Below are positions 52,756 to 61,987 of a stretch of 64,000 nucleotides of DNA, piece by piece. The stretch spans positions 1-64,000 of the forward strand of contig JAIXQP010000025.1 in the NCBI GenBank assembly GCA_027485675.1, in the 5' to 3' direction. Origin of the DNA: Terriglobales bacterium. Lineage in GTDB: Bacteria; Acidobacteriota; Terriglobia; Bryobacterales; Bryobacteraceae. Position 1 is the stretch's first letter; every line of letters starts with the position of its first letter. The position numbers and the translations under genes were made by a program. Below the pieces are notes generated by a model. That model did no database searches. It was not told the origin of the DNA and worked only from the letters and a program-made list of their open reading frames with translations.

Positions 52756-52788
52756 AAGAGCTCCCATCCCCATCCGGTGGGAGCTCTT
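52756..52788 (+). terminator. Strong hairpin, probable terminator
   Basis: AAGAGCTCCCA (52756-52766) and TGGGAGCTCTT (52778-52788) are perfect 11-base inverted copies around an 11-base loop, ten bases after the stop of the mannonate-dehydratase-like gene. Only a short T run follows (CTTCATCTTG), so termination may be partial or bidirectional. Confidence 0.65.
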
Positions 52789-53020
52789 CATCTTGCGTGG
52801 AAAATCCTGCCACGGTTCAGCAACCGCCCAACCCAAACTTGGCACCTCCTCCTTGCGATCGGCGGCCGCTCTTTCGACTGGTGGTACCAGGGCTCAGTCT
52901 TCTCCACGGAAAGAACTGCCCTGGCGCAAGGTCAACTAGCCGCGTGACAGTTTTAGAGTTTGGCTCCCCCAATACGGATGCGAACCTAACCTGACGACAG
53001 AGTTGGTGATTGATGACAAA

Positions 53021-54317
53021 CTGTCGTTCTCGGAAACCTCATCTTGAGGTCTGATCGGGGGGAATCCAGGGCTTTTGGGGTTTCTTGAGGGAGAGCCTTT
53101 GGACTTCACTTGCCCCGCGTCGTCGGCTGACAAGGCCTCTTGCCGCGCTTTACGGGCGCGGCCCCGGTGACCGTCAGTAGGCCCGCGCAGGGAATGGGGG
53201 TGGAATTGCGCTGAAGATGCCTTTATGCGGCGCGGCGCTCGTAACGATGATGGAGTCCGCCGACTTCCGGTATCGCAATAACACGCCCCATGTCCGCCGT
53301 TTGAACGGGGCGAGGTTCCGGTGTGTCCTTCTCCAATCCCAGGTGGGTCCGGCTCCGATGAGAGTAGTCCACGAAACTTTGCAGGTGACGGTACAAGCTC
53401 CCTTCGCCGAACACGATGACGTGGTCCAGGCACTCGCGGCGGATGGTGCCGATGACCCGTTCCACATAAGCCCGTTGCCAGGGGGAACGCGGTGCCGCCA
53501 GCACCTGGTTGATCCCCATGGCTTTGATTTGATCCACAAAAACTTTCCCGAAGATCCGGTCGCGATCACGCAGCAAATAGCGGGGCGCGGTGTCCCAGGG
53601 AAAGGCTTCCCGGAGTTGCTGCGCGGTCCACTCCGCGGTGGGATGAGCGGTCACGGCAAAGTGGAGAATCCGGCGGCGGTCGTGTGCCAGCACTAGAAAC
53701 ACATACAGCACCTAGAATCGAATCGTCGGCACCGTAAAGAAATCGGCCGAAACTATGGTCTTGACGTGATTGTCGAGGAAGGTCCGCCAAGTCTGCGATG
53801 GCGGATTACGGTGGTGGACCATGTACTTGCTCACGCTTGATTCGCCGAGGGCAATGCCAAGCTTGAGCAGTTCGCCGTGAATCCGCGGTGCGCCCCAGAG
53901 AGGGTTGTCGCGGCTCATCGCACGTATCAAGGTTCGGACGTCCGCCGGGACTGCCGGTCGCCCCGGCCTCCCCCGCCGAATCTTCCACGTCCAGAAGAGT
54001 CCGAAGCCCTTTCGATGCCAGCCGATCACCGTCGCCGGCTTCATGATGGCGGCACTCGGTTGCCAATCCTCCCAGACCGCCGACAACCAGGCCCACAGAA
54101 ACCGATCAGCGGCCGTCAACTTCGGCCGCTTCACCGACCGCTGCAGAGCACCGAGCTGATGACGAAGGGCCAAAATCTCAAACTGAAGCGCCGCGCGACT
54201 GCGAAAGAAAGCCAAGAAAGCCGCCGCCAGCGCCACCAACGGAGGCGACCAAGGGAATCGAAGGAAGAAAGGCAACCCCCAATTTATCAGCAACTTCGAG
54301 ATTTGCGAGAACCAGGG
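53021..54317 (-). mobile_element. IS481-like insertion element, degraded
   Basis: About 1.3 kb with imperfect terminal inverted repeats: GTTCTCGGAAACCTC at 53026-53040 on the left and, on the minus strand at the right (54298-54312), GTTCTCGCAAATCTC (13 of 15 matching). The transposase gene fills the centre. The element inserted just after the stop of the TPR gene. A second copy of the left end lies at 60512-60764. Confidence 0.65.
53223..54293 (-). pseudogene. rve-type DDE transposase with in-frame UAG
   Basis: One frame of 357 codons interrupted by a single TAG (53714-53712). The first part (193 residues) has a helical DNA-binding region and ends SADFFTVPTIRF, carrying the first catalytic Asp. 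After the TAG, LYVFLVLAHDRRRILHF continues in frame, then LRDRDRIFG (second Asp) and AYVERVIGTIRREC (catalytic Glu). A CAG-to-TAG change fits the family pattern at this position. Integrase-core transposases of this type are common in Acidobacteria. Probably inactive. Confidence 0.75.
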
Positions 54318-54325
54318 TCGCCCCG

Positions 54326-55369
54326 CTAACGCCGCCCGCGCCGTAGTTCCTGTAACGCGCGTATTTCCCGGTCCGCATCCGCTGTCCGTCCTAACTTTCG
54401 GTAAATCTGCGACAACTGCAAATGGGCCGCCTCCGCGAGTGCCGAAGCCGGCTCCGCCTGCACCACTTTCTGTAAGGCGCCTTCTGCTCCGCTTAGGTCT
54501 CCCGTCGCCGCTAACGCCTTGCCCAGCGCCAAATGCGTCTCCGGCATCCCTGGCTGCAGTTGCTCCGCCCGCTGCAGTTCCGTTATCGCTTCGGCCGCCT
54601 TCCCCAGGTTCATCAACGTCAGACCGAGCTTATACGCCGCCATTGCCGACATCGGCGCCATTCGCGCTTCCGCCCGGAACTCCGGCTCCGCCCGGGCGTA
54701 ATCGCCACCGGCAAGGTACAGCTGGCCGATCGCCAGATGAACGCCTCGCAGGTCGGCTCGCGCCGCCAGCGCCGCTCGAAAGTGCTTCTCCGCCTGCTCC
54801 CTTTGGCCGGCGCCTGCAGCAGCTTCACCCAACATCTGCTGGACGCGCGTGGCTCCGTCGGGCTGCGCGCGCAGCCGCTCAAACAGGTCTTTGGACAACC
54901 GTCCGTGGGCGTGGCTCAGGTAATAAGTCAGGTCCGGATCCTCGGGTCGCTGCAGCAACGCCGCCTCCAATTTGTCAACAGCATCCCGCGTGCGCCCCGC
55001 CTCCAATAACGCGATACCCAGCAGGTCCGCTGCCTGCGCCCTCTCGAGATGAGGAATTGCTTCCACTGCCGCTCCTTGGGCCAGCAAGGCTGTGCCCAAC
55101 ATCTGCTGTGCCCCTGGCAGATCGGCATTCAATTGCAGCGCCCGCCGCAATGGGCCGGTTGCTCGCGCATAATCTTTCTGCTGAAAGTAGACGCTTCCTA
55201 GATTTACGTGCGCCGCGGCCAGTTCCGGCGCCAGTTCGGCCACACGCTGAAACTCCCGCGCGGCCCCATCCAGGTCACCGGCCGCTTTTGCCCGCAGCCC
55301 AGCTTCCACGTGTTGACGCAGCTCCGGCGTCACGGCTTGGGCCAGCGCGAGAAAAAATAAGGGCAGCAT
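54326..55369 (-). CDS. TPR protein, exported
   Basis: A 347-residue protein with signal peptide (MLPLFFLALAQAV) and about eight tetratricopeptide repeats, for example AAREFQRVAELAPELAAAHV, NLGSVYFQQKDYARATGPLR and LTLMNLGKAAEAITELQRAE. TPR repeats hold protein partners. Its ATG at 55369 shares a base with the TGA of the CRTAC1 gene (TGATG), so the two are coupled. In an operon with a TonB receptor it could help assemble or tether periplasmic components. Confidence 0.85.
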   Translation of the reverse strand: MLPLFFLALAQAVTPELRQHVEAGLRAKAAGDLDGAAREFQRVAELAPELAAAHVNLGSVYFQQKDYARATGPLRRALQLNADLPGAQQMLGTALLAQGAAVEAIPHLERAQAADLLGIALLEAGRTRDAVDKLEAALLQRPEDPDLTYYLSHAHGRLSKDLFERLRAQPDGATRVQQMLGEAAAGAGQREQAEKHFRAALAARADLRGVHLAIGQLYLAGGDYARAEPEFRAEARMAPMSAMAAYKLGLTLMNLGKAAEAITELQRAEQLQPGMPETHLALGKALAATGDLSGAEGALQKVVQAEPASALAEAAHLQLSQIYRKLGRTADADREIRALQELRRGRR

Positions 55370-56997
55370 CACTCTTTCTCCTCTACCGTAACTATGGGGC
55401 CTGGCGCAAGCTGCTCCGTCTGCCGCCGCCCTCCGGGCCAAGTAATTTCCACGGTCCTAGGCGCGCCAGACAGGTGGACACGAATGTCTCCGGCCGACAA
55501 ATAGCTCCCCGCCCCGGTGGCATACACTGTCTGTGCTCCCGCCCGAACGATCGCGCCCACACCGTCCCGATTGGCCCGTCGGCCCACGAGGCGCAACGTC
55601 ACGCCAGGCCGCGCCGAACGGTTCAGCAAGACCATCGGGGCACCGCCCAGCACGGATACCACCGCGTCCATCTTTCCGTCGTTATTGATATCCCCAAAGG
55701 CCGCGCCCCGTCCCGCCACCGCCGGTAGCCCTAAGTCCACCGGAGCGAACTTGCCCGCCACTCCCCGATATAACGCAGGAGGTTCCAAATAGCGCAGTCC
55801 CGAATGAATCCGCTCCACGTTATCCAGGACATGGCTCTGCGCCGCGAAGATGTCCTTGGAGCCGTCGTTGTCAAAGTCGTGTAACCCGACGCCCCATCCG
55901 GAATGCCGCGACGTCAACCCGGCCAGCCCGCTGGACAGACTCGTGTAGCTGAACCTCCCTTCACCCTCATTGCGGTACAGGGCAAACTTCTCCAGCGCTA
56001 GATTCGTCACCACCAGATCCGGCCGGCCATCGTTGTCGTAGTCGCCGAAGGCCGCGCCCATACCCGCATAGCTGCGCGCATCGTCGGAGAGCGCCACGCC
56101 GGCTTCCAAGGCGCGCTCGACAAATCTCCCGTTCCGCTCGTTGTGGAACAGATACTGCTCCATCCCGTCGTTGGCCACAAAGACCTCCGCGAACCCGTCG
56201 CCGTCATAGTCGCTCACCGCCACTCCCATTCCTTTCCCGATCACGCCTCCAACTCCCGACTCCCTGCTCACGTCCCGAAACCTTCCGCCGCCCTCGTTGT
56301 GGAACAGCACATTCGCCACGCCATTGAACTTGTCCGGCCGGCAGTAGGCATGGAACGGAGTGCCGCAGAGGATGTTGCGCGCCAGGTCCCAGTCCAGATA
56401 CCGGGCTACAAAGAGGTCCAGCCTCCCGTCGTTGTCGTAGTCGAAAAATGCCGCGGAAACGGACCACCCTTCCACCGCCGCCTCTGTCGTTGCGGTAAAG
56501 GTGCCATTCCCGTTGTTGCGATAGAGAACCGTACCGCCATAACCGGTCACATAGAGGTCCGCGTCACCATCATTGTCCACGTCTCCGGCAGCCACGCCCA
56601 TGCCGTAGATGTTCGGCCCACCCCACAGTCCTGCCCGCGCCGTAACGTCAACGAAGGTCCCGTCCGGCTGCTGCCGGTAGAGCCGGTTGGCGTACGCCGC
56701 CTCCGCGCGCCGGAAGTAGGCAGGCAACCGCACCGGGTCGTCCAGCTTCCCGCCATTCACGAGGAAGATGTCCAACCGGCCGTCACCGTCATAGTCCAGC
56801 AACGCCACGCCGCCGCCCATCGTTTCGATCAGATATTTCTGTGTGGTAGGCGAGTGGCGATGGACAAAAGGCAGCGTCACGCTCCGGAAGAGCGAAAGGC
56901 TCTGCGCCGTTACCACGGCGGCGCAGAGCCAGAGGAGGTAACGCAGGGGCAAGCTAGAACTGCAGCCGGAGCGCGAATTGGATAAGGCGCGGATCAT
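55369..56997 (-). CDS. CRTAC1 / ASPIC-UnbV protein
   Basis: A 542-residue exported protein with FG-GAP-type calcium-binding repeats such as DYDGDGRLDIFLVNGG, DVDNDGDADLYVTGYGG and DINNDGKMDAVVSVLGG, forming an integrin-like propeller, and a C-terminal ASPIC/UnbV domain (VEITWPGGRRQTEQL). Proteins of this type bind calcium and may act at the cell surface. The ATG at 56997 overlaps the end of the TonB gene by 44 bases; a TTG at about 56952 just after that stop is an alternative start that would directly precede the hydrophobic signal. It is coupled to the TPR gene. Confidence 0.88.
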   Translation of the reverse strand: MIRALSNSRSGCSSSLPLRYLLWLCAAVVTAQSLSLFRSVTLPFVHRHSPTTQKYLIETMGGGVALLDYDGDGRLDIFLVNGGKLDDPVRLPAYFRRAEAAYANRLYRQQPDGTFVDVTARAGLWGGPNIYGMGVAAGDVDNDGDADLYVTGYGGTVLYRNNGNGTFTATTEAAVEGWSVSAAFFDYDNDGRLDLFVARYLDWDLARNILCGTPFHAYCRPDKFNGVANVLFHNEGGGRFRDVSRESGVGGVIGKGMGVAVSDYDGDGFAEVFVANDGMEQYLFHNERNGRFVERALEAGVALSDDARSYAGMGAAFGDYDNDGRPDLVVTNLALEKFALYRNEGEGRFSYTSLSSGLAGLTSRHSGWGVGLHDFDNDGSKDIFAAQSHVLDNVERIHSGLRYLEPPALYRGVAGKFAPVDLGLPAVAGRGAAFGDINNDGKMDAVVSVLGGAPMVLLNRSARPGVTLRLVGRRANRDGVGAIVRAGAQTVYATGAGSYLSAGDIRVHLSGAPRTVEITWPGGRRQTEQLAPGPIVTVEEKE

Positions 56998-59900
56998 TGT
57001 ATTGTCCGCTAATCACGCCGAACTGCGGATTGCCCAACTGCGTGCCCGGATAACCGAATTGCACCCGGTTGAACAGGTTGAAGATCTCCGTGCGGAACTG
57101 CAAGCCGAAGCGCTCGTTGATCTGCGTGTTCTTGAAAATGGTGAAGTTGTAGTTGGCGATGCCGTGTGAGCGGACATCGGTCAACGACCGCGCCACGTTA
57201 CCGAACTGGAAGGCCGGAGTCGGTGTAAAAGCCGACGTTTCAAACCACTTGCCCAGCCGCGACTGTGCTGTGCCTTCGAGACTGGCGCTGACGCCCGTCG
57301 AGTTCGGCCGCTGGCCGCCGCCCTGCGAGTTCGTGGTATTGACGGCCATACTCATACTGAGAGGATTGCCGCTCTGGAAGGTGGTGATGCCATTCACACC
57401 CCAGCCGCCCACCAGCCGGTCCGCGAAGCCGCCGGCGCTATTCATAAACTTCTTGCCCTTCCCGAAAGGCAGATCGTAAATAAAGCTCATCACCGCGCGG
57501 TGCGGCACGTCGTACAGAGTGACCGAACGCTCCGCAGCCAGGTTGTACCAGTTCTGTACACCCATGCCGCCGCCGGGTTCGAGCCACGCCGTCAACGTAT
57601 CGGTGTCGCTGATGAGTTTCGCCCAAGTATAAGAGACGAGCAGCGAAGCACCTTGCGCAAAACGCTTTTCCAGCTTCAACTGCGCTGAATGATAGATCGA
57701 GTTGCGATTCATCGGTGAGACCTGGTTGAAGCCCGTGTATTGGGGATAGGGCCGCAACAACTGGGCCCGCTGCACCGTCGGCTGCGCCAGTGCGCCCAAC
57801 TGCACCTGACCAACAAACGGATTCGGCACCTGCTGCGTCAGGGATGCGCCCTGCGACAGGAACTCGACCGGCAATTGATTCAGTTGTTGGTTCGGCCCAG
57901 GCAGATGCGTTCCCTTGGAACCCGCGTAAGCCAGGTCGATCGCCATGCCGCCCAGGATCTCGCGCTGCACGTCGAAGTTCCACTGTTGGGTGTTCGCTCT
58001 CGGATCCGTATATAGCGGAGCGCTCACGCCCTGGCCGTAGAACAGCCGTTGGATGTTGGCACTCCGGCCCGGCGCAACGATGATGCCGTTCGGAAACGGG
58101 TTCGAAAGGCGGTCCGCCGGCGTGATGCCGCCATCGGGCGAACCGAAATACGGCGTCGTGTAGGCGTTCGAGATATCGCCGTTCGGCGCCGTGCCGAAGG
58201 CCACGTCGTTCGGCAAATAGAACAGGCCCCAGCCCGTACGGATGACGGTCTTGCTGTTCAAGCGATAGGCCAGACCCAGGCGTGGCGAGATCACGTTGCG
58301 CAGCTCGGTGTTGTTGCGGCTCGGGCTGTCCGGCGAGTTCACCAGGCCAAAGCGGCCCTTGAAGTTCAGCCCGCCGCGTCCGCTAAGCTCATTCTCGGCG
58401 TTCGGCAACAGCACCACCATTCGGTCAAATCGTTCGGACCAGGGGCCCATCTGCTCCAGACGGATGCCGAAGTTCAGCGTCAGCTTCGAATTCACCTGCA
58501 TCTGGTCGCCCAGGTAGTAGCCTCGGTAGATCATCTGGCCTGCGACGAAGCTGTTATGCGTGAGGCCGCCACCGCTGCCGTGGCCCAGCAGGAACGACGC
58601 GAAGCCATTCCCCGTACCCGCCGCCGCCAATGGATTGACGCTGGTGAATAGCGCGTCGAAATTGAACGAGCCCGAGGGGTTGTTCTGCTGATAGTAATTG
58701 TGTGTCCCCCGGCGCCACTCGCCGCCGAATTTCACGGTGTGCTTGCCCCAGATCTTGGTCACATTGGGGCTGAGCGAGAAGATGTCGTTTCGCGCCACAA
58801 TCGTACTGCCTGTGCCGTTGGTGCCGAAAACGCCGTTGTAGCCGGTGACAATTGGGATCGGCTGCACGCGAACGGCGACGGCCGTATTCAGCGCGGCCGG
58901 CCAACCCAGGCTCGTCAGGTCGAAGCCAGCCGAGGCCGCCGTGCGGTCATAGTGGTAGCGGGAGAAGCTGGCCCGGAGATCCAGGAACATAGTGGGCGTA
59001 AGCGAGTAGGTGTCGCCCAAGACCGCCTGGTTCGTATTCATGTCTTCGGTGCACCGGTCGACGCAGGTCTTGGTGCCGTAGGGATCAATCGGCAGGTTCA
59101 GATTGCGCCAGTACGTGTAGCGCGCGAAGACGCGCTGCTTGTCGCTCACCGTATGATCCACCCGGTAGTTCTGCTGGTTTTGGTCGCCGCCGACGCTGGC
59201 GTTCGCCGTGAAGTTGTTCACCGCGGTGAATTGCGAACCGGGGGAGTTTGCGCGTCCCCACAACGGCGTCATCGCACGCGCCGCGCGGTCAATCCGGTTG
59301 TCCGGAATGATGTTGCCCGGAAACGGCGTCCGCGAAATCGTGCCGCCGGGGCAGGCCGGATTGCCCAGCCGTCCACAGGTGGTGAGCGGATCATAAATGG
59401 GAACCAGCGCGCCCGCACCGTTGCGGACATCGGAGAAGTTACCCGCCCGCATGGGGTCGGTCGGCACCGAAAATACATAGGACGATCCCTGCCGCAAACG
59501 GAAGCCCTCATACGATCCAAAGAAGAACGTCTTGTCTTTGCGGATTGGCCCGCCGAACGTGACGCCAAACTGATTCTGCGTGAAGGCCGGACGTTTCACG
59601 CCCGCGCGATTGTTGAAGAATGTATTCGCGTTCAAGCTGCGGTTGCGCAGGAACTCGTACGCGCTCCCGTGAAAACTGTTCGTGCCGGACTTGGTGGTCA
59701 GGTTGATCACTCCGCCGGCCAACCGGCCGAATTCGGGGCCTAGGTTGTTGGTCTGCACCCTGAACTCCTGCACGGCGTCCTGCGAGGGTATCAGCATGGT
59801 GTGGTTGACGTAGTTCGAGTTATTGGGAGCACCGTCGATGTAGGAGGCACTCTGATTGGCTTGTCCGCCGCCGATCTGGAAGTTCGCCCAGGCAAATGGA

Positions 59901-60418
59901 TTCGCGCCGGTGGGCGTCGCGCTCGATTGTCCGCCGGGCACCACGCCGGGCACCAGCGCCACCAGACTGAAGACGTTGCGGCCGTTCAAGGGCATTTCCT
60001 GCACCTTGCGCGCTTCCACCACTTGACCGAGTGACGCGTTCTCTGTTTGCAGCAGCGGTGTCTGTTCCGTCACTTCGATCACCTGATTCACATCGCCCAA
60101 CTGCATCGCGGCGTCAATTCGCACGGCGCTCTGCACTTCCACGGTCACGTTCTCGCGGACCAGACGCCGGAAGCCCTGCTTTTCCACTTCCACGCGGTAT
60201 TGCCCGGGCGGCAGATTCACGAATTGATAATTGCCGGCGCCATCGGTAGTGCTCGCGCGGCGGTCGGCGGTACCCATGTTGAGGAGTGTGACGGAGGCTT
60301 GCCCGATCGATGCGCCGGTGGAGTCATTCACCGTACCGACAATCGAGCCGTAGAAGGTCTGCGCTGGCGCGCCAAGACATAGCAGTAACAAAACATAGCA
60401 GCGTGCTAGGAGTCGCAT
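56954..60418 (-). CDS. TonB-dependent receptor with CarboxypepD_reg domain
   Basis: A 1,154-residue outer-membrane receptor, apparently intact, and first gene of the receptor-CRTAC1-TPR operon. After the signal peptide it has GSIVGTVNDSTGASIGQASV, then the plug (IGGGQANQSASYIDGAPNNS; EFGRLAGGVINLTTKSGTNS) and a barrel ending RLIQFALRLQF. The ligand is unknown. The upstream region is short: a solo insertion-sequence end begins about 94 bases before the ATG, so the promoter may have been changed by that element. Confidence 0.92.
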   Translation of the reverse strand: MRLLARCYVLLLLCLGAPAQTFYGSIVGTVNDSTGASIGQASVTLLNMGTADRRASTTDGAGNYQFVNLPPGQYRVEVEKQGFRRLVRENVTVEVQSAVRIDAAMQLGDVNQVIEVTEQTPLLQTENASLGQVVEARKVQEMPLNGRNVFSLVALVPGVVPGGQSSATPTGANPFAWANFQIGGGQANQSASYIDGAPNNSNYVNHTMLIPSQDAVQEFRVQTNNLGPEFGRLAGGVINLTTKSGTNSFHGSAYEFLRNRSLNANTFFNNRAGVKRPAFTQNQFGVTFGGPIRKDKTFFFGSYEGFRLRQGSSYVFSVPTDPMRAGNFSDVRNGAGALVPIYDPLTTCGRLGNPACPGGTISRTPFPGNIIPDNRIDRAARAMTPLWGRANSPGSQFTAVNNFTANASVGGDQNQQNYRVDHTVSDKQRVFARYTYWRNLNLPIDPYGTKTCVDRCTEDMNTNQAVLGDTYSLTPTMFLDLRASFSRYHYDRTAASAGFDLTSLGWPAALNTAVAVRVQPIPIVTGYNGVFGTNGTGSTIVARNDIFSLSPNVTKIWGKHTVKFGGEWRRGTHNYYQQNNPSGSFNFDALFTSVNPLAAAGTGNGFASFLLGHGSGGGLTHNSFVAGQMIYRGYYLGDQMQVNSKLTLNFGIRLEQMGPWSERFDRMVVLLPNAENELSGRGGLNFKGRFGLVNSPDSPSRNNTELRNVISPRLGLAYRLNSKTVIRTGWGLFYLPNDVAFGTAPNGDISNAYTTPYFGSPDGGITPADRLSNPFPNGIIVAPGRSANIQRLFYGQGVSAPLYTDPRANTQQWNFDVQREILGGMAIDLAYAGSKGTHLPGPNQQLNQLPVEFLSQGASLTQQVPNPFVGQVQLGALAQPTVQRAQLLRPYPQYTGFNQVSPMNRNSIYHSAQLKLEKRFAQGASLLVSYTWAKLISDTDTLTAWLEPGGGMGVQNWYNLAAERSVTLYDVPHRAVMSFIYDLPFGKGKKFMNSAGGFADRLVGGWGVNGITTFQSGNPLSMSMAVNTTNSQGGGQRPNSTGVSASLEGTAQSRLGKWFETSAFTPTPAFQFGNVARSLTDVRSHGIANYNFTIFKNTQINERFGLQFRTEIFNLFNRVQFGYPGTQLGNPQFGVISGQYNDPRLIQFALRLQF

Positions 60419-60511
60419 CCCGGGATTCTATATAGATGAGAAGCGTAAAGCAACGGTAATGCCAGATGTTTTTGTGAACAATTAAAGCGCTTACGTACCG
60501 AACGCAATCGA

Positions 60512-60764
60512 CTGTCGTTCTCGGAAACCTCGTCTTGACGTGTGACCGGACGGAATCCACAGCCTTCCTGGTTTTTGAGCGGGCGTCTTCGGACTTCACT
60601 CGCCCGATGTCGTCGGCTCGCAACGCCTCTGGCCGCTTCGCCAAAAGCCTCGTGGCCGCGGCCGCGGTGGCCGTCAATGAGGCGGCGCAAGGGCACAGAC
60701 CTTGTGTTGGATGGAATCGCGCCGAAGATGCCTTTATGCGGCGCGGCGCTCGTAGCGATGATGG
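60512..60764. repeat. Solo end of the IS481-like element
   Basis: CTGTCGTTCTCGGAAACCTC (60512-60531) equals 53021-53040, and similarity continues with small gaps to GATGCCTTTATGCGGCGCGG and its flank (about 60764), matching the end of the transposase gene (TACGAGCGCCGCGCCGCATAA on the minus strand). The rest of the element is gone. It lies in the same direction as the first copy, upstream of the TonB operon. Confidence 0.72.
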
Positions 60765-60905
60765 CGTCTGCGACCTGCCAAGTCGAGACCGCCTGCCGCC
60801 CCCCGCACGCGTTTGGTTGTGTTCAGTTAAGGTCTGCACGGACATCCATGCAGTTACGCACAGCCCTAAACCCGAGTCTTGATCCAATTCGCTGAACGGA
60901 CACCC

Positions 60906-61200
60906 TCAAAACGAGTTCCTGGTCGCGCAGTGCTGCTGCACGCCACCTCGAATGTTGGTTGAGAGGGCAGCGATCCAGATGCGGGCACTCGGTCCTTTAA
61001 TCGAATCGCTAAGGGCTCCAGCAAAATGACGAGAGTAGCCGCATAGACACCGGGCTGACTTCCTATTCGCGACCTGCAACGCTTCGATCACAACCCGCAA
61101 CTCCGCCGGGGGCCTCCCGGACTGCCTCGTCGATCCCTTGATCCAGATGTGGGATTCGTTGGGCGAGGTCCTCGTCTTCGTGCAGATACTTCAGCAATGG
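60906..61200 (-). pseudogene. IS110-family transposase remnant
   Basis: On the minus strand the bases 61200-61100 read LLKYLHEDEDLAQRIPHLDQ, then after a one-base frameshift PAELRVVIEALQV. The order IPHLDQGIDEAVREAP / RVVIEALQ is typical of the C-terminal half of IS110 transposases. Downstream only weak, frame-broken similarity remains. A dead fragment. Confidence 0.5.
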
Positions 61201-61368
61201 CACTTCCTACGCCTTGTGCGGGGCCGCCCGCCCAAACTGCGCCAGCGTGCGCCGAACCACCAACCCGTTCTGTCCAAGGATCTTGCGGCTGCACCCGCCC
61301 CCAAGGACTAGCGGACTGCTACCTGGCGCGATGGCACAAGGACGTTGTAGTCCCGCTTTGCGGCAGAG

Positions 61369-61656
61369 CGTGTCCGGCCGGCGTATCAGGCTTGCGAGCG
61401 GAGGGAACCGTTGCCGGAGCAATGGATGCTGATCGAATGGCCTGACGAGGCGCAGCCGACGAAGTACTACCTGGGAAGCCTTACGCCGGACACCAGACTG
61501 ACGGCATTGGTGGCGCCGGCCAAGCAACGATGGATCATTGAGATCATGAAGACCTAAAGCAAAAGCGTGGTCGGGTGCACTGGGTGGGCCGAGGTTGGCG
61601 AGGGCTCCATCTTCACGCCAAACTGTGCATTGCCGCCTACGGCGTTCTGATCGCGG
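61369..61656 (+). pseudogene. IS701-family transposase remnant
   Basis: The plus strand reads RVRPAYQACERREPLPEQWM, LIEWPDEAQPTKYYLGSLTP and so on to a stop, then, in another frame from 61542, DHEDLKQKRGRVHWVGRGWR and GLHLHAKLCIAAYGVLIAD. Both pieces match the C-terminal part of IS701 transposases (EEWLLIEWP and the D..DLKQ..GL region), so one frameshift disrupts the gene. The 170 bases before it are unassigned. It runs directly into the VapC fragment. Confidence 0.6.
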
Positions 61657-61893
61657 ATCCAATACCTCGTCGAGAAGGGAAAACTCAGTGTTGACGACCA
61701 ACGGATGGTAGTGGCGGCTGTCGACGACGTTCAGAATCCTGCTCGCTTGGTGCCGATCGACCGTGCCGTCGTCGACGCTCTCGGCCAAGTCCACCGGCAG
61801 GAAGTCCCCGACATGCCTGACCGGATTATTGCCGCGACCGCTCCTTCACTCGACGTACCGCCAGTGAGCCGTAATCGAAAGATCCGCGCATAG
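61657..61893 (+). pseudogene. VapC-like PIN-domain toxin fragment
   Basis: IQYLVEKGKLSVDDQRMVVA, LVPIDRAVVDALGQVHRQEV and PDMPDRIIAATAPSLDVPPV with SRNRKIRA match the C-terminal half of VapC PIN-domain toxins. The N-terminal half, with the first catalytic Asp, is missing; the fragment begins where the IS701 remnant ends. A TAG at 61891 is followed in frame by SIQTIW and another stop, as in the usual C-terminus. It cannot be active. A VapB-like antitoxin lies at the other end of the island. Confidence 0.6.
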
Positions 61894-61987
61894 TCGATCC
61901 AAACGATCTGGTAGGGGCGTCTTCAAGAGGTGTGGAAGGCCCCAAACTGGCCAGACCATGAGTCGCGCGCACGTAAAGTCCCGTGTC

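Noticed and set aside
29436-53714. Stop-codon reassignment or selenocysteine to explain in-frame stops
   Set aside because: Three genes are broken by three different stops (UGA, UAA, UAG), RF2 is present, and the UGA replaces Trp in a QW motif, so mutation or sequence error is simpler.
61207-61794. 195-codon minus-strand frame
   Set aside because: It covers the IS701 and VapC remnants, which are recognisable on the plus strand; the minus frame has no family resemblance.
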